Of a stretch of 64,000 nucleotides of DNA, positions 21,043-33,267 are shown piece by piece. Each line of letters begins with the position of its first letter. Positions within the stretch are counted from its first letter, which is position 1. Below the pieces are notes generated by a model that saw nothing but the letters and a program-made list of their open reading frames with translations, was not told where the DNA came from and searched no databases. The DNA comes from Rhodosorus marinus (lineage: Eukaryota; Rhodophyta; Stylonematophyceae; Stylonematales; Stylonemataceae). The stretch spans positions 806,001-870,000 of the forward strand of contig JAMWBK010000003.1 of NCBI GenBank assembly GCA_029953675.1. Direction: 5' to 3'. A program made the translations under genes and the position numbers.

Positions 21043-22745
21043 TCACTTTTGCTTTTTCTTGGGTGGTCCTCCGTCACTGTCTTCTTCTTCCTCCTCTCCT
21101 CCAGAATCATCGTCATCCTCTTCGACAACCTCCAAGTCGTCGCCAACCGAGTCAGCCCCGTCCTTGGACTCATCGTCGGAAGCCGCCTTCTTCTTTGCCA
21201 TCGGATCGAAATCTTCGTCCTCGGACTCGTCTTCTTCTTCCATGGGGATAACTTCCCTCCCTGGCTTCTCCTCGGGGCGCTCGTGAGGAACATTCTTATC
21301 GTTCAGAAACTTAAGAATGTGCTTGAACTCTGGTCGGTCAATATTCGAGAACAATAGTTTCTGCCCCTGTACGGTCTGCACCAACAGATCGAAACGACGT
21401 TCCAAGTCCATTCTCTTGAACTTCACAATCTGAACGTCATCGAATCGGACATATGTCGGAGGTTTGTTGACGAAAAAGAAGCTGGATTCTAATAAGAACA
21501 GGTACCCTTCGTTCGGTCCGAGCGATGTGCGTACTGCATGCTGCTCTGCGTGAGAAACAAACGTCTTCGGAGTGTGTAAGGATCTTCCAGAGAGCTGCTT
21601 CATCACTTTCGAAAACACCCTCCAGGAATCGCCTTCCTCCTGCTTGTTCAGTTTTCCATTGTATTTCTTCTGTAGCTCCTCGTCGGAGAGGTTTATGGAT
21701 ACACTGGTACTCTGTTCCGTCTTGAACTGGAACACAATGTGCGGATAGTGAGTATTGCCCTGTCGAATTGGCGGATCGATGGACGCTACGAAAGCGATGT
21801 GCACTTCGTCCGGTTTCGGCAGCAGGAAGAGCCTCGATACGGAGGAATATAGGACCTTGAAGTCGTAGGACTTGCCGTGCATTTTGAAGTAGTTCTGGAA
21901 CAAGTCAACGTCATAGCGTCCACCTTGAAACGAAGAGTAAAGCAGAAGGAAGAGTTAGGAACTAATTGGCGACATGACATGTCATAGAATGTGCACTTCG
22001 TACGAGGTACAATAACCGGAACTTCCTTGAAGGTTGCCAGGGAGTCTCCAGCAAACGAGGAAGTGTCAGAACGTAGTCGGATCTTCTCATACGCTCGTGA
22101 TGCCTCTTCGCTGTCTTTGACTCGGAACCTCATCTCCACGAGGCACTCATCGTGCGGGTTGGCGGTGTCATCCACGTGAAACTCTAGAGCCAGCTCCTCT
22201 GATCCATTTAAGTTGACCTGAGCCACGTCGCCGAGGGTTAGATCGAGAACGTCCTTATCATCGCTCCTGAAATTCAGACTCCCGCCCTTAACGTCAACCT
22301 TCCCCCAATTCCAACCATTTGACGCTTGCTTAGCCCGAATCAAGCCAGCGCCGTCGGCTAGCAAGTTCGATTTCCTGATACTATCATCTACCCTGTCAAA
22401 ATCCTTTTCTCTGAAACCTTCGAAACGGACCGAAAGGCCCCCTTTAAGTACGCACTTCAACTGCTGAGCCCTGGATCCGTGAAACCATTCTATCCGAACC
22501 AGTTCGGTCTTCTCTACCGTCTCCTGCCTCGAACCTTCTCTAGCCTAGAGAACCAAGATATTAGAACCGCGTAGACAAAATGCACATCAGTCCAAATTCA
22601 ATGGAAGAAGAAGAACTGTCAAGTAGAGCAGACGCTCACTTACATTCCAAGACAGTTTTGCACGCTCGATCTTCAACGTCCCAGACCCAGAATACTGACC
22701 AGCAAGGAACACGTTCCCAAACTGACTCAAAACCTCGCCAGACAT
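21043..22745 (-). CDS. SSRP1: FACT complex subunit SSRP1/Pob3
   Basis: Histone chaperone that works with SPT16 to reorganise nucleosomes during transcription and replication. Three exons (22745-22644, 22523-22004, 21923-21043) join in frame to a 500-residue protein. The start MSGEVLSQFGNVFLAGQYSG is the expected SSRP1 N-terminus. Then come the structure-specific recognition PH folds, with WNWGKVDVKGG, IVPRGRYDVDLF across the second intron, FKVLYSSVSRLFLLPKPD and FDDVQIVKFKR. The tail is strongly acidic (residues about 415-490: MEEEDESEDEDFDP, EEDDDDSGGEEEEED) and ends in KKKQK. There is no HMG box after the acidic stretch, so the layout is Pob3-like, not animal/plant SSRP1-like. The sense-strand 5' flank is G-rich. 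Confidence 0.95.
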
Positions 22746-24139
22746 GCCTTTTGCTACCACACCACCACCTCCTCCAAACTAACCCTCCGAATCAAGGAAA
22801 TCTAGAAGCAACACCCCCCCTTCGCACAAACCTCCCAGATCGCCTCCACACAAACCCCACAGGCCTCCCCTCCCCCCTCGAAGACTGCATACAGACCGAA
22901 TCTTACGACGCGTCAGTTCATAAGCATCTGCTTTACAAGAAAGCCATCCCAATCTTCATATAGAGACAGGGAGAAAAGAAATTTCCTATTCACGGCAAAC
23001 AGGAAATCCTCCCTCCCCCCCCAATGTGAAGAATGTGAAAAAAATCCTCTCACCCCATAAATCAATCAAAGTTTCAATTATTGATTGATCAGACGTATTG
23101 ATTGACTAAATGTATTGATTGTGAAGTCCAATTTCAAGGTTTTATCAACCACTCTTCTTAACTTAATGAGTCCTGGTTGTTGAAGAGGTCTCAGTAAACA
23201 AGTGTACCTACGACCCTCCGGTCGAGCCCGAGAATGGACTGGTCCGTTTGTCTGCGAGGGACGCATGGAAGAAGGGATAAGGGTATTCTTACAAGACTGT
23301 ACTTCAACCTTCAGTTTGTCGTCCATCAAGCGGTTCGAATCCCCTAAGGACGTCCCAATGTGGGCAAGCCGCCGCGTCAGTCACTACCGTTATGAAACAG
23401 CACAGATCCTGGGTTCGAAGAGGCGCAACGACAGGATGTTAGCAATCTGCTACAACGAGGAGTTTTTCAACAGATCACGAAAAGAGGGAAATTCCGGGGA
23501 ATCGGGCGATACTGCCCCTCCGATTTATCCTCTTACGTTGAAGAACGGGCTAACACCAATTCTATTGGATCCTACAACAGATCCAAGAAAGTCCGTGCAT
23601 AGGTTTCGAACACCAACGGACTTGGTATTAGCTCCTTCGGTGCCACCGAGTCGTTACTGGTAAGGGTCAATCGCAGGAAATCAGCCGTGCTACGTCACTA
23701 CATCCTACTCTCACCCTCTGGGTTTTCAACAATATATTGATTGAATATATTGGTATATTTTGATTGAATGGATGGATTGATATATAGATTGACGAGACGC
23801 GTCCCCGTATAGATTGATTAATGGATTGATATATGGATTGTTTTCGTTATGAGCGTGTAGGAAGTTCGCTGTGAACGGAATTTTGGTCTGTTTCTGGTAG
23901 AGCGGATGATGGATGTATCGATGATCCGTTTATTCTTGTATCCATGTGGGATCGATTTGATAGATGATGGATATATTTTGTTGGGGTTGGGAGGGGGGTC
24001 TACAGGGGTTGTTGCGAACTTGTATTTAGAATTTGGCATTCTTTTGTGAGGGGAGGGGGGGGGGGAACTGTTTTCTTCGTTTGGGAGGAGGGACGAACGA
24101 ATTTTGTCTTTTTTGGTGAATTTGAAGGATTGATGAGTT
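22746..24139. other. Intergenic between divergent SSRP1 and SCO1, with a possible retroelement remnant
   Basis: 22746-22990 is C-rich on the plus strand (SSRP1 promoter side). 23700-23960 has many ATTGAT/GATTGA-type repeats. Directly upstream of SCO1 there is a G run near 24055. Confidence 0.5.
23202..23663 (+). pseudogene. Possible retroelement integrase C-terminal remnant
   Basis: An open frame of 153 codons contains YLRPSGRAREWTGPFVCEGR, then VFLQDCTSTFSLSSIKRFES. The W-x-GPF-V ... S-x-x-R-F pattern resembles the C-terminal barrel of retroelement integrases. The rest is unassigned. Weak evidence; it may be chance. Confidence 0.25.
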
Positions 24140-25038
24140 ATGTTTCAAATATCTGGACGACAATTGGCGAGGTCGAGGGGACGCATTGGTCTGCTTGGGT
24201 TGAGGCGTGGTCTATCGAGTGGACCTGAAGGAGCGAGTAGGGGATCTGGGACTCCCGAAGCGAGAACAAGATGGAGATCTCCAACGACGTGGTTGTCGTT
24301 GGCTGCTACTAGTGGTGTTGCCAGTTGTTTGTTGTATTACTATTCTGTTCAGTATGAAGAGAGAAAAGAAGCCGTATCGGGGAAGAGATCTTACGGGACT
24401 GCTTCTATTGGGGGTCCCTTTACACTCGTGGACACAAGCGGGAAGAGCGTAACGGACAAGGACTATTTGGGAAAGTTCATGCTGATTTACTTCGGGTTCA
24501 CTTTCTGCCCCGATATTTGTCCGGATGAGCTGGAGAAGATCTCAGAAGCCTTGGATTTGCTGTCAGAACCGGATCAGGAGAGAATAGTCCCAATCATGAT
24601 CTCGGTTGATCCTTATCGAGATACCCCCGAGCGTGTGAAAGAGTACCTGAAGGATTTCCATCCGCGTTTCGAAGGGTGAGTGCAAAAACAGTTCACTTTT
24701 TGCCAAATATCTGTCTTGGTATCAGTCGACACGCATCTCACAGACGCTGAGTTACTTCACACAGGCTCACTGGCGATGAAGACGAAATTGAACAAGTTGC
24801 GAAGGAATATCGCGTGTATTTTAGCAAGGCCGATGTGACTGAAGTCGGAGATGACTACCTAATGGACCATTCCATCATAACTTATCTGATAGGCCCTGAT
24901 GGAAATTTCATAGAGTTTTTCGGCAAATCGACTACACCGAAAGATATTAGCGTAAGGATCAAATCGCAGATAAGGAAACATGAGTACGATGTACTAGGTA
25001 GCATGATGCAAACCAACAAACAGGCTACTGCACAGTAG
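24140..25038 (+). CDS. SCO1: SCO1-type mitochondrial copper chaperone
   Basis: Delivers copper to the CuA site of cytochrome c oxidase subunit 2 in the mitochondrial intermembrane space. Two exons (24140-24675, 24765-25038) with intron GTGAGT...ACAG give 269 residues. The N-terminus is a basic presequence (QLARSRGRIGLLGLRRGLSS), followed by one membrane helix (LAATSGVASCLLYYYSV). The thioredoxin-like domain has the copper-binding FCPDICPDE (C-x3-C) and VDPYRDTP. The conserved copper-ligand His is in MDHSIITYLIGPDG. Length and order are normal for the family. An out-of-frame ATG at 24132 precedes the start. Confidence 0.95.
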
Positions 25039-25104
25039 GCAGTAGGCCGTTTTGTACGTGCAGATAGGAAGTTGTGTATGTCAATGTTATGAGTTGAACA
25101 GTTA

Positions 25105-25607
25105 CTAAAGCTTAAATTGCTTTTTCGAGTTGTACTTTAACTTTCCGGAGCTTGAGCTAGCCGCAACGGGCTTCACGATAGCTGTAGCATCTCCAGCTTT
25201 GCTTGCCTTTTCCAATAGCGATCGCTCTATTCTCTGGTTGATGGCAGTGGTAAGTTTCTGTGGAAGGCGGAGTAAGTGCAACGAGTGGTCAACCGCGTAT
25301 ACAATGCGCGTGCAAAGGGTTGTCGAGGAAGCACCGATAAAATACGAGACAGTTACCTTGTTCTTGTTAAACGCAGTCGAAAGCGACTGCTTCTTCGGGT
25401 TCTTCGCGGGTTCTACGTGCACACAGACCAAAAAACAAGTCAGTTGTGCGATCAACTACACGCAGACAGCCCCTCGACCTCAGAAACTGCGGGTTTCTCC
25501 AGAGCTGATAAACACTTACTTCCAATTCTTGCACGGTTCTTCTTCTTTTCCTGGTTCCAACTCAGCTTCTTTTTCTGAACAGCCTTGAGGTTCGACTTCT
25601 GTACCAT
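25105..25607 (-). CDS. Small basic UPF0390/L10K-like (DUF2462) protein
   Basis: Three exons (25607-25520, 25412-25357, 25257-25105) join in frame to 98 residues. The N-terminal half is very basic (NLKAVQKKKLSWNQEKKKNR). It is followed by KPAKNPKKQS and KKLTTAINQRIERSLLEKAS, which fits the KKL-x-x-x-I-x-x-x-IE...KA core of the UPF0390 family, small nuclear/nucleolar proteins of poorly known function. The protein is convergent with SCO1 (67 bp between stops). The assignment rests on one conserved helix and overall size. Confidence 0.6.
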
Positions 25608-27085
25608 CTCGTATATATAGCAGCCCAGTACTCGCGCTTCTTCTTCTTCTTGGTGACCTGTTCTTAGAACAACTCTGGAATGACAACCTTCTCGGTATGC
25701 TCCAGTCGGTGAGAACACAAACAATTATCAAAATCGGTCTGGCAGGGTGCAGACGAGTTTCTGGAGGAGTACAGGAGGTGCCCCGCCGTCTCGACGTAAC
25801 CAGAGCGACAGGTTTTTCGGGGAGCGGAAGAGTGCTAGGTACTTGCTACTGAGTCTTGAATCTTCGGGACCTGTACAACAGCTGAAGCTCCTGACTTAAG
25901 GCATTGGTACTAAGCAAACGATCATAGAGCCCTGATGTCGACGCCGTACAACTGCGAGCTGTCGTAAGAGCTGAATTTTAGCAAACGATACTCAAAAGTA
26001 TGCTAGTTTAAGGCTAAGTCTGCTAACGGGTTTCGCAGATTCCGCACTCTTACCACAAAAAAGTTTCTAAATGAATAAAAAATCCTGCCAAGAGCGCAGG
26101 GATTGCGAGCGTACTGAAAGTATTTAATTTTACTGAAAATAGAAACCCTGAATAAATGTAATAGGAAAAATAAATAAAGTAATAATGAATATTATTACCA
26201 TTACTCTTCATTCAGAGGTTTAAATCTTCTAGTTCTATAACTATGTCCTATAATTAGAACACGATAAATGCTGCGCTGGAAAACGGGTAACGCGGAACAG
26301 ATTCCATTTCTTGTACAAACTGAACCCCCCAGAACTTAAGGTGCTTTAGCAAGCCAAACTAATGTTTTTAAAATAAAAACAACCTTTTATCAGTAGACCG
26401 AAAAAGGTCAGACGGGGTGAAGAAAAAAAACTCCAATCATCGCGATGCAGAGGTGACACTTTGAAATATCATAAATCCAACTAGTCCAAGAAATTCCGGG
26501 GGCTACACTCTTAGTGTCATCCGTGGTTGGCACAATATCGTTTATTACTGTAATAGTGCGTAATTATTTTTTTATTAAGTGATAATTAAAACTATAAAAC
26601 GATGATTTATATGGTTTTTATATATAGAGAATGAAGCAGCACCCGTGTGGCCCGATTGCAAAATGGATTTTTTTGTGTGCGTGCATTTAAAGGATTTTTG
26701 CGGGAAACGCGCAAATAGCTTGCTGGATGGCTGGGAAGGTGAGGGAGAGGGGGTAAGTTGAGGGAAGGGGCGGGATGTGAAGGGTGGGAGCACTTGACAG
26801 GGTGTATAAGAGACAGGTTTAGGTTCTTAGCGGACGGGTTGAAAGAAAGCAAGGATTTATGGGAAAGGGGGGTCTGATTTTTTTGGTAGTGGTAGATATC
26901 TGCGTAGAAAGGTTGTCGTGTGGTGTGGTGTTTTTTTTTTGGGGGGGGTTTGGTTGGGTAGGAGGTGACGGCCAGTAGTCTAAAGGGCAGATCGACTGTG
27001 GCTGGAGACGGTGGTTAACTTTGTATGAGCGCTTGGATATTTGTCGCAGATTCTCAAATCCTTTAGAGGAGATTGCTAGTAAAGG
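25608..27085. other. Intergenic, AT-rich; G/T-rich towards the carrier gene
   Basis: No gene seen. 26030-26600 is AT-rich. From about 26690 to 27080 the plus strand is G/T-rich with a G run near 26941, the typical 5' flank of plus-strand genes here. Confidence 0.5.
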
Positions 27086-28233
27086 ATGGAGAAGAAGGCA
27101 CCGGTGAGCCCATCGCGGACTAAGAATTGGATTTATGTTAACGGATTGTGTTTTGTTTGTAATATCTGATGTATTGGATTCTGCGATTTCCTTTTGTTAG
27201 GTGTTTGATATTGACGATGATGAAGAGCTTTCGCATGGAGAGCACATGTTGGCAGGCGCCATGGCTGGAGTATTGGAGCATGCCATAATGCATCCAGTGG
27301 ATACCGTGAAGACTCGCATGCAGGTGTATTCGGGTCTGTTGAAGAGTGAGAACCAGAGCGCGTTTCGTGCAGCAAGATCGATCGTGGAGAAAGAAGGAGT
27401 GGTGAGGCTATGGCGAGGACTGCCTGCAGTTCTGGTCAGCGCAGGGCCCGCACATGCGGTACACTTTGCTGCTTTTGAGCAGTTTAAACAGGAATTGAGG
27501 AAGGTTATGGGTCATCAAAATCCGCTCGCTACGGGAGCAGCTGGGGGGTTGGCAACGATGATTTCTGAGGGAATTATGGTACCGTTGGACGTCGTTAAGC
27601 AGCGACAACAAATATCTTCCAAGAAGCACGCAAGAACGATATCTGAGAGTGTAAGATATATTTACAGAGAGCATGGACTCGGGGCGTTTTATGCTGGCTA
27701 TCGGACATCACTCTTGATGGCAATCCCGTTCACGACTGTACAGTATTCTGTGTACGAGTTTGCCAAGGGTGTCATCCTGAGACGGAAAGGAATAGGGGAA
27801 CAAGATTTTTCGGCTGGGAGTCATTGCTTAGCAGGAGCTGTTGCCGGAGGAACGGCGTCAGCGGTAACAACTCCTCTGGATGTTGTTAAGACGCGATTAC
27901 AAACCCAAGGTGAAGTAGGTGCTAGGAGATATAGGGATTTACGTCACGCCATGAAGACGATCTACTTAGAGGAGGGTATTCGGGGGCTCTTCCGAGGTGT
28001 ACAGCCACGCGTTTTATTTTTCACGGTACGCCTATCTCCCGTTTAGACCGTCTTCCCCTTCGCTTTCGATAATAAGTCGGCTAGGCTGCTCACCAACGTC
28101 CTTTATTTTTCTTTACGATGGATAGCCGGCGGCCGCGATCTGCTGGACGACGTATGAGCTCTCGAAACATACGCTTGGACTCTACAGCGAAGTGGTGCAC
28201 ACGGAAGATACTATATCTGCGCCCCACACCTGA
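27086..28233 (+). CDS. Mitoferrin-type mitochondrial carrier
   Basis: Solute carrier of the inner mitochondrial membrane (SLC25 family), most like mitoferrins that import iron. Three exons (27086-27103, 27201-28025, 28126-28233) give 316 residues; the first exon is only six codons. Three repeats each carry the carrier signature: HPVDTVKTRMQV, VPLDVVKQRQQ and TPLDVVKTRLQT. Repeat 1 has GAMAGVLEHAIMHP and the carrier ends PAAAICWTTYELSK. The GxxAxxxEH...MHPVDTVKTRMQ pattern is the mitoferrin form. The substrate is inferred from family resemblance. It is convergent with BCD1. Confidence 0.85.
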
Positions 28234-28673
28234 CGTGAAGCACCGTCGTCCTTCAGGTCGCTGAATTAGTTCTTCCCGAAGAATATTAGCATGTATTTGT
28301 ATTGTTGTCAAGTCTTTGAAATTCCCCTCCCGGGAAGTATTGCTCTCTTGTAAGGAGAGAAGCAAGACGTATGTAAATAACTGACTTCATTGATAAAGAA
28401 GGGGTTATGTATGCCATCGCAGGGAACTGCATTGGCTGTTCGCTGTTGTGATGATTCCCATTGACAGGTGCTTCGCGGGGGAGGGGGAGAGTTCTGGAAA
28501 GACCAAATTTACTCATTCCTGACGTACCTAGCCAACAAAACAGACCAAACCCCATTCCATTCGGAGGAAACGGTCTGAGTACCTTTTTGAGAACGACCGA
28601 GTGACCCTTCCCTCCTTATCCTTGCCTTTATGTGCATTAAAAACGGTCCTATTTTTATTTACATGAACAACGA
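28234..28673. other. Intergenic between convergent genes
   Basis: No feature recognised; contains the 3' ends of the carrier and BCD1 transcripts. Confidence 0.5.
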
Positions 28674-29519
28674 TCATTGCGATTTTGCCTTGTCCCCTTC
28701 GGAGCCAGGGATCGAGTCAGAGTCGCTATGCTCAGCGGCAGCGCTTTGGCTAGGTTCAGTTGAAACGGGCTGGGCTATGCGGAACTTATCAGATTCACTC
28801 CTGTGAACGAGTACGAGGCGTGGAAATTCGATCACAGTTCTACCTTGCACGGATTCTGCGAGAGTTGAATTTACATCCAGAGGCCAGAACGTGCTCCCTT
28901 TCTCGCGCTCAGCCTCCATGAACACCAGCAGAGCTTCCTCCTGCCGAGTTACGTCAGTTGCGGGTTTCTTGTTCATGGCAGCCGCCCGTTCCAGTGCAAG
29001 TTCGATGACGTCGGCGATTGTGCTCGTCTCAGGAACTCTGTCGAGAACGACAAACTCCGCCTGCGAGCCAGTTTGGACTGCAACCACCCGCTCACTTATG
29101 GTCACTTCCAGGCGCCAGAAGATGGTCCCCTTTTCTTTCACGACCGATGTGTTCCTTGCTGAGCGGCTGAAACCGTGAGGCAAGAACAATAGATGGACAC
29201 CGTTGGTGTGCGCCTGCCTCTTGAGCTTCGCTCGAAGTTGTTTAGATCTCCTACTCGGTTTCCCGAAAGCTCCGGACGACTTTTCCTCCCTCGCGCTAGA
29301 GTCAACACCACGGTTAAGCTCTTCAAGCAGGTTGTAGTCACTCATCAGGTCGGTCTCGTCATATTCAGAGCGGTTGATAAACGCCGTCCGGTCCCTCTCC
29401 CCGGAACATCCGCTGTCATCCTTGTGCCTTCTCACACAGACCGCACTGCAAGTGCGAAGGGAACACCTCGGACACCTGTACAACGAAGTTTTCTTCCGAC
29501 ACACTTCACATTCTGGCAT
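28674..29519 (-). CDS. BCD1: Box C/D snoRNP assembly factor BCD1 (zf-HIT)
   Basis: Nuclear protein needed for stability of box C/D snoRNAs (ZNHIT6 in animals). Single exon, 281 residues from the ATG at 29519; the frame extends further upstream, but only to a non-ATG start at 29543. The HIT zinc finger is at the very N-terminus (CEVCRKKTSLYRCPRC, then TCSAVCVRRHKDDSGC). It is followed by the BCD1 hallmark GERDRTAFINRSEYDETDLM and SDYNLLEELNR. The middle contains FLPHGFSRSARNTS and FWRLEV, also typical. The C-terminus is acidic and probably disordered. Confidence 0.9.
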   Translation of the reverse strand: MPECEVCRKKTSLYRCPRCSLRTCSAVCVRRHKDDSGCSGERDRTAFINRSEYDETDLMSDYNLLEELNRGVDSSAREEKSSGAFGKPSRRSKQLRAKLKRQAHTNGVHLLFLPHGFSRSARNTSVVKEKGTIFWRLEVTISERVVAVQTGSQAEFVVLDRVPETSTIADVIELALERAAAMNKKPATDVTRQEEALLVFMEAEREKGSTFWPLDVNSTLAESVQGRTVIEFPRLVLVHRSESDKFRIAQPVSTEPSQSAAAEHSDSDSIPGSEGDKAKSQ

Positions 29520-29543
29520 GTTCTCACCTCCAACGCCTTCCAA

Positions 29544-32500
29544 ATTCTTGAAAACACGATGGGTCTGTCCACGAACTCATCCTTTATCTCCTTCGCCCAG
29601 GGTCCTGGAACCTAGAAAAATGTCACCCGATCGCTGACCGTGTCCATAGTACTCAGCAGCGAATACTATGCCCTCGTAAACGGATGCTACCGAGACCGCG
29701 CACTGTACTGCAGGGCGTTGGTTCGCGGATTCTTTGCCTTTGCTCTACCGCGAGCACGCCTCCGGAGCTATTGGGTAGAAGATGCAATGATCGGTCTTAC
29801 TGCAAACAGATGAGGAACGTTTTCAACGCACATGAAGGCCGGGAAACGGACGGGATGGGTCACGCAGTTTTGGTGCTTCACAAAGAGGCACTCAGCATGG
29901 GACGGGTGAATCCCTATTTTTTCCGTACTTGGCGAGGATGGGATGTGTTGTTGGCTACTTTTGTGGGTAAGGAGCACGTTGATCTTTCTCTCCCCCTCCC
30001 AACCACCACCGAGACACTTCCGCTGGCCAAGAATTCTTCATCTACAAACGACCTAGGACGAGATCAGCGATCAATTCGCGAAAGGAGAGCAAGTCAGGTT
30101 ACTGCGGCTTCTCAGAGCGGCGAATGGGCGCGGAATGTGCACGGCTGAAAGGGAAAAGGAAAGGTTTACATGGTTTGATTGTACTGAGCATTGATTATGA
30201 TGCTGGGTAAACAACCATGCTTTGTTTCCACGAATACTCTTCCCGCAGACTCCTTGCCTTCATGGTCGTGGAGCTGTGGCGAAATCGTGTGGCTTTGCGG
30301 CAGTAGTTTTTCGCGCCCATCGGATGAACGCCTGCTTGAGCTCCGGCATGGGGAGGGGGGGACGCCTCAGTACCCAATAAATTCGTTTCCTTCCGGAAGT
30401 ATCCCTTCCCCTGCTTCCTCAGGCAGCAAATTGAGTCTATAGAGTCAAGCTCTATATAATTGAACGCCGAAACAAAACCGCGCCGTTCCTCAATTGTATA
30501 ATCACTACGGATATTCAATATCCAGCAAGCAATCATTAACCAAATGAATTACTAAATAATTAGATACGATCAACCCGTGCAAGCATAAATTATTACAATA
30601 ATTAAGATACGAAGATATATTATCAATGAAAATAAATAAGCATGTAGCTGGATAATCAAGCAGGGATTGGGTGATGACAATCCAATCACAGGGAGAAAAT
30701 GACAACCTCGTTACTTTAGTGCATTGCTATCGTAGTTTTCATTTGCAACAATGCAAATCAGTGGTTTCCGACTTATACCTCAAAATCCTAAATTTTGAAA
30801 TAAATTTAATATGAATCGTTAAAGCATCCATAAATAATTCTAAATCAATATTCAAGTTCGGAGTATGGTCAAATGACAAACAAAAAACAAAGTTGGGAAA
30901 CGCAGAAGATAGTCTGTTGTTTTTTTTGTTTTGTTTTTCCAACTTTTCTCTCGGCAAAAAGTAGGAAGGGGGGCGAAAACCCTTTGCAAAAAAAAAAAAA
31001 GTGTTCCCATTTTTTCGCCAAATAGATGGAAAGAACTTTTTTTGAGGAAATTTCTTCTATATTTGATTACTTCAAGAAAATTGCGGAAAACAAAACAATC
31101 AATACGTTTCTACTGATAATTTTAACTTCTTTTTTGAGTGGTTATTAATATACCACAATTTAATCTTTCACTATTTTTTAGAGGCCCCCGTCCCAACCCG
31201 GCTTTTTCTCATTTCCCCCCAGCACTTCGGACTCGCGCGGAAAAAAAGGGGGAAAATCTAGGAAAATCCCCAACCCCCCCTTTTTTGCTTGGGACAATAG
31301 AATTCGCTCTCTCTGGCGTTCAGGGACAAATTTAAGAAGTCTTCGTTTTCGATGTTGTATCAAATATACTGTATATTTTATCGTTTTGTTGTTATGCTCG
31401 ATGGCCTTGGGTGTTTTTTTTTTTCAATTCTCAGGTTTGGAGATACACATCCGGTCCTCGTCGGTGAATGCTCTGTGGAGCTATGATAGAGGCGAAGACA
31501 GCTGCACTCACCATGCACACCGCGGCTATGGCGCTGCTTGTAGGTAGACAGGGATCGTCCAGAAATTTCGAAAGTGGATCTACGCTTCAGATTTTTCGCA
31601 ACCCTACTTCGCAAAGTTCCTAGCGATTGCAAGATCTTGCGTAGACAGATTTACAGAGGCTCCATTTAGCTAACTACGAGTGATGTGCATCCGACCAGTT
31701 AGACCAGTAACCATTTAAGCGTTGTTGGCGCCCACCTAGGTGCTCTAGAGATCTGCTGGATTCCACTTCGATAATAGTAGCAGGCTCTACCTCCCCAAAA
31801 ACGAAAGACAGGATTTGCACATCTCCTCGTCCATCAAGGGGAACCAACTCGAGACTAAGGTGGTTGGAGATATCTAGGATCTGCCAAAAGCAGTCCTGAC
31901 GTGGATAGAGAACCAGCTCTTACCGCTTCCATCGCTCGCCGGAGGTGCCGCGACTGCACATGACGACGTGGAGCAGCATGCAAGAGCCTAAACACCCTTT
32001 GAGCAACTGGTTATTATACGTTATACTGTACAATCACCTACCCCAAAACGCGTAGAATGCTAGAGTTAGACCCCCAGAGTTCATTAATATATTAGATCAT
32101 GGAACTAACATGATCTAATTCAAAAGCAGTCGATAATCACCAACCCCCCCAGGAACAGATTAGCCAGACTTCCAGATTCTTTACCCTCCCTATCCAACAA
32201 CCCCAAAACCTCCAAAGTACAAAAAAATATACCGAAATACATTGAAATATTGTGTTAATCAAGTTCGGACGTCTTCAAAGGGTATTGGATTTCCATCTCC
32301 GTTCAATTTGTTTTTGAAATTGCCCCCCCCCTACATTGCGGCAATAGGCAGATTTCCTTTAGCTTTCCGAGTTTAGTCATTCTTTTTTTGGCGGGGGATG
32401 ATTTTCCTTCGCAAGTACTTAATTCTAGCCATCAATACTCATTTTTATTTCAATATTTCTATATATCAATCGTTTTTTATACTTCTTGTTCCCTAGAACC

Positions 32501-33267
32501 CAAACCTCGAACCCCAAATCCAATGATCTCTAATTTTTTGTTGTTTTTTTCCGTGTCAAGTTTAAGTCTCTAGATGTCACCATTGTAAGAGAGGGGGGGA
32601 CTGAGAGATGAGAAATAAATTGCTTTTCAAGATCCATTTTATTTATTAAACGAAAATTGGGATTCAATGAGATTTGATGCAGAGAGAGGGGGATTTTTCA
32701 AAGTAAGGCATCACGAGGAGAAGAGGGAAGCCCCGGGGGGGTTTGTGGAAAAGGGGGAAGATGAAAATGATCCACATGAGGAACTCATTTTATTTAACAT
32801 TTGCTGGAAAAAATACCGAGTGGAAAAAGAGCGATGAATGGATTTTTTTTTTGGGGGGGAAATTCTGTGAGGATTGGGGACAGAAGTTGCAAGTGCTCTT
32901 GGGGGCGTTTGGTTTTTTTTTTTTGTGGAGAGGTTATGGGTTTAGTGTGGTTTGGCAGAGGGGGTGTGGTGGGGGGTGAGGGGTGGGGGAAGGGAGTTTC
33001 AGGTTTAGGGGATGGAGTAGAGAGAGCGGGGAGGAGGGTGTGAGAGAGGGGGTTGGATTGAGGTCTGCTGGTGGTAGAGTAGGAGGGACTTGGTGGATTC
33101 GTTTTTGGCGGGGGGAAGAGGTTGGCTTTCGGGGGAGGTTCGGGGAGGTGGGGGGTTTGGATTTGAGAGTCTAGGTTTGGTTTCTTTTTGGCGAGGTTGC
33201 CAAGGGTACTAGAGTCGCGTGATTTTCTGTTTATGGATACTTTACAGAAGTGGTTCTGAATGGAGGG
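29544..33267. other. 3.7-kb intergenic region upstream of the myosin-fusion gene
   Basis: No gene supported. 30430-31170 is AT-rich. There is an 11-bp inverted repeat (ATTAGATCATG / CATGATCTAAT) near 32090-32120. From about 32690 to 33180 the plus strand becomes extremely G-rich and C-poor, ending in TTTACAG at 33241-33247, which could be the acceptor of a 5' UTR intron. Confidence 0.5.

Noticed and set aside
23290-23350. tRNA-like GGTTCGAATCC (T-arm consensus)
   Set aside because: No matching acceptor stem, D-arm or anticodon arm at the right distance; the T-stem itself has a mismatch.
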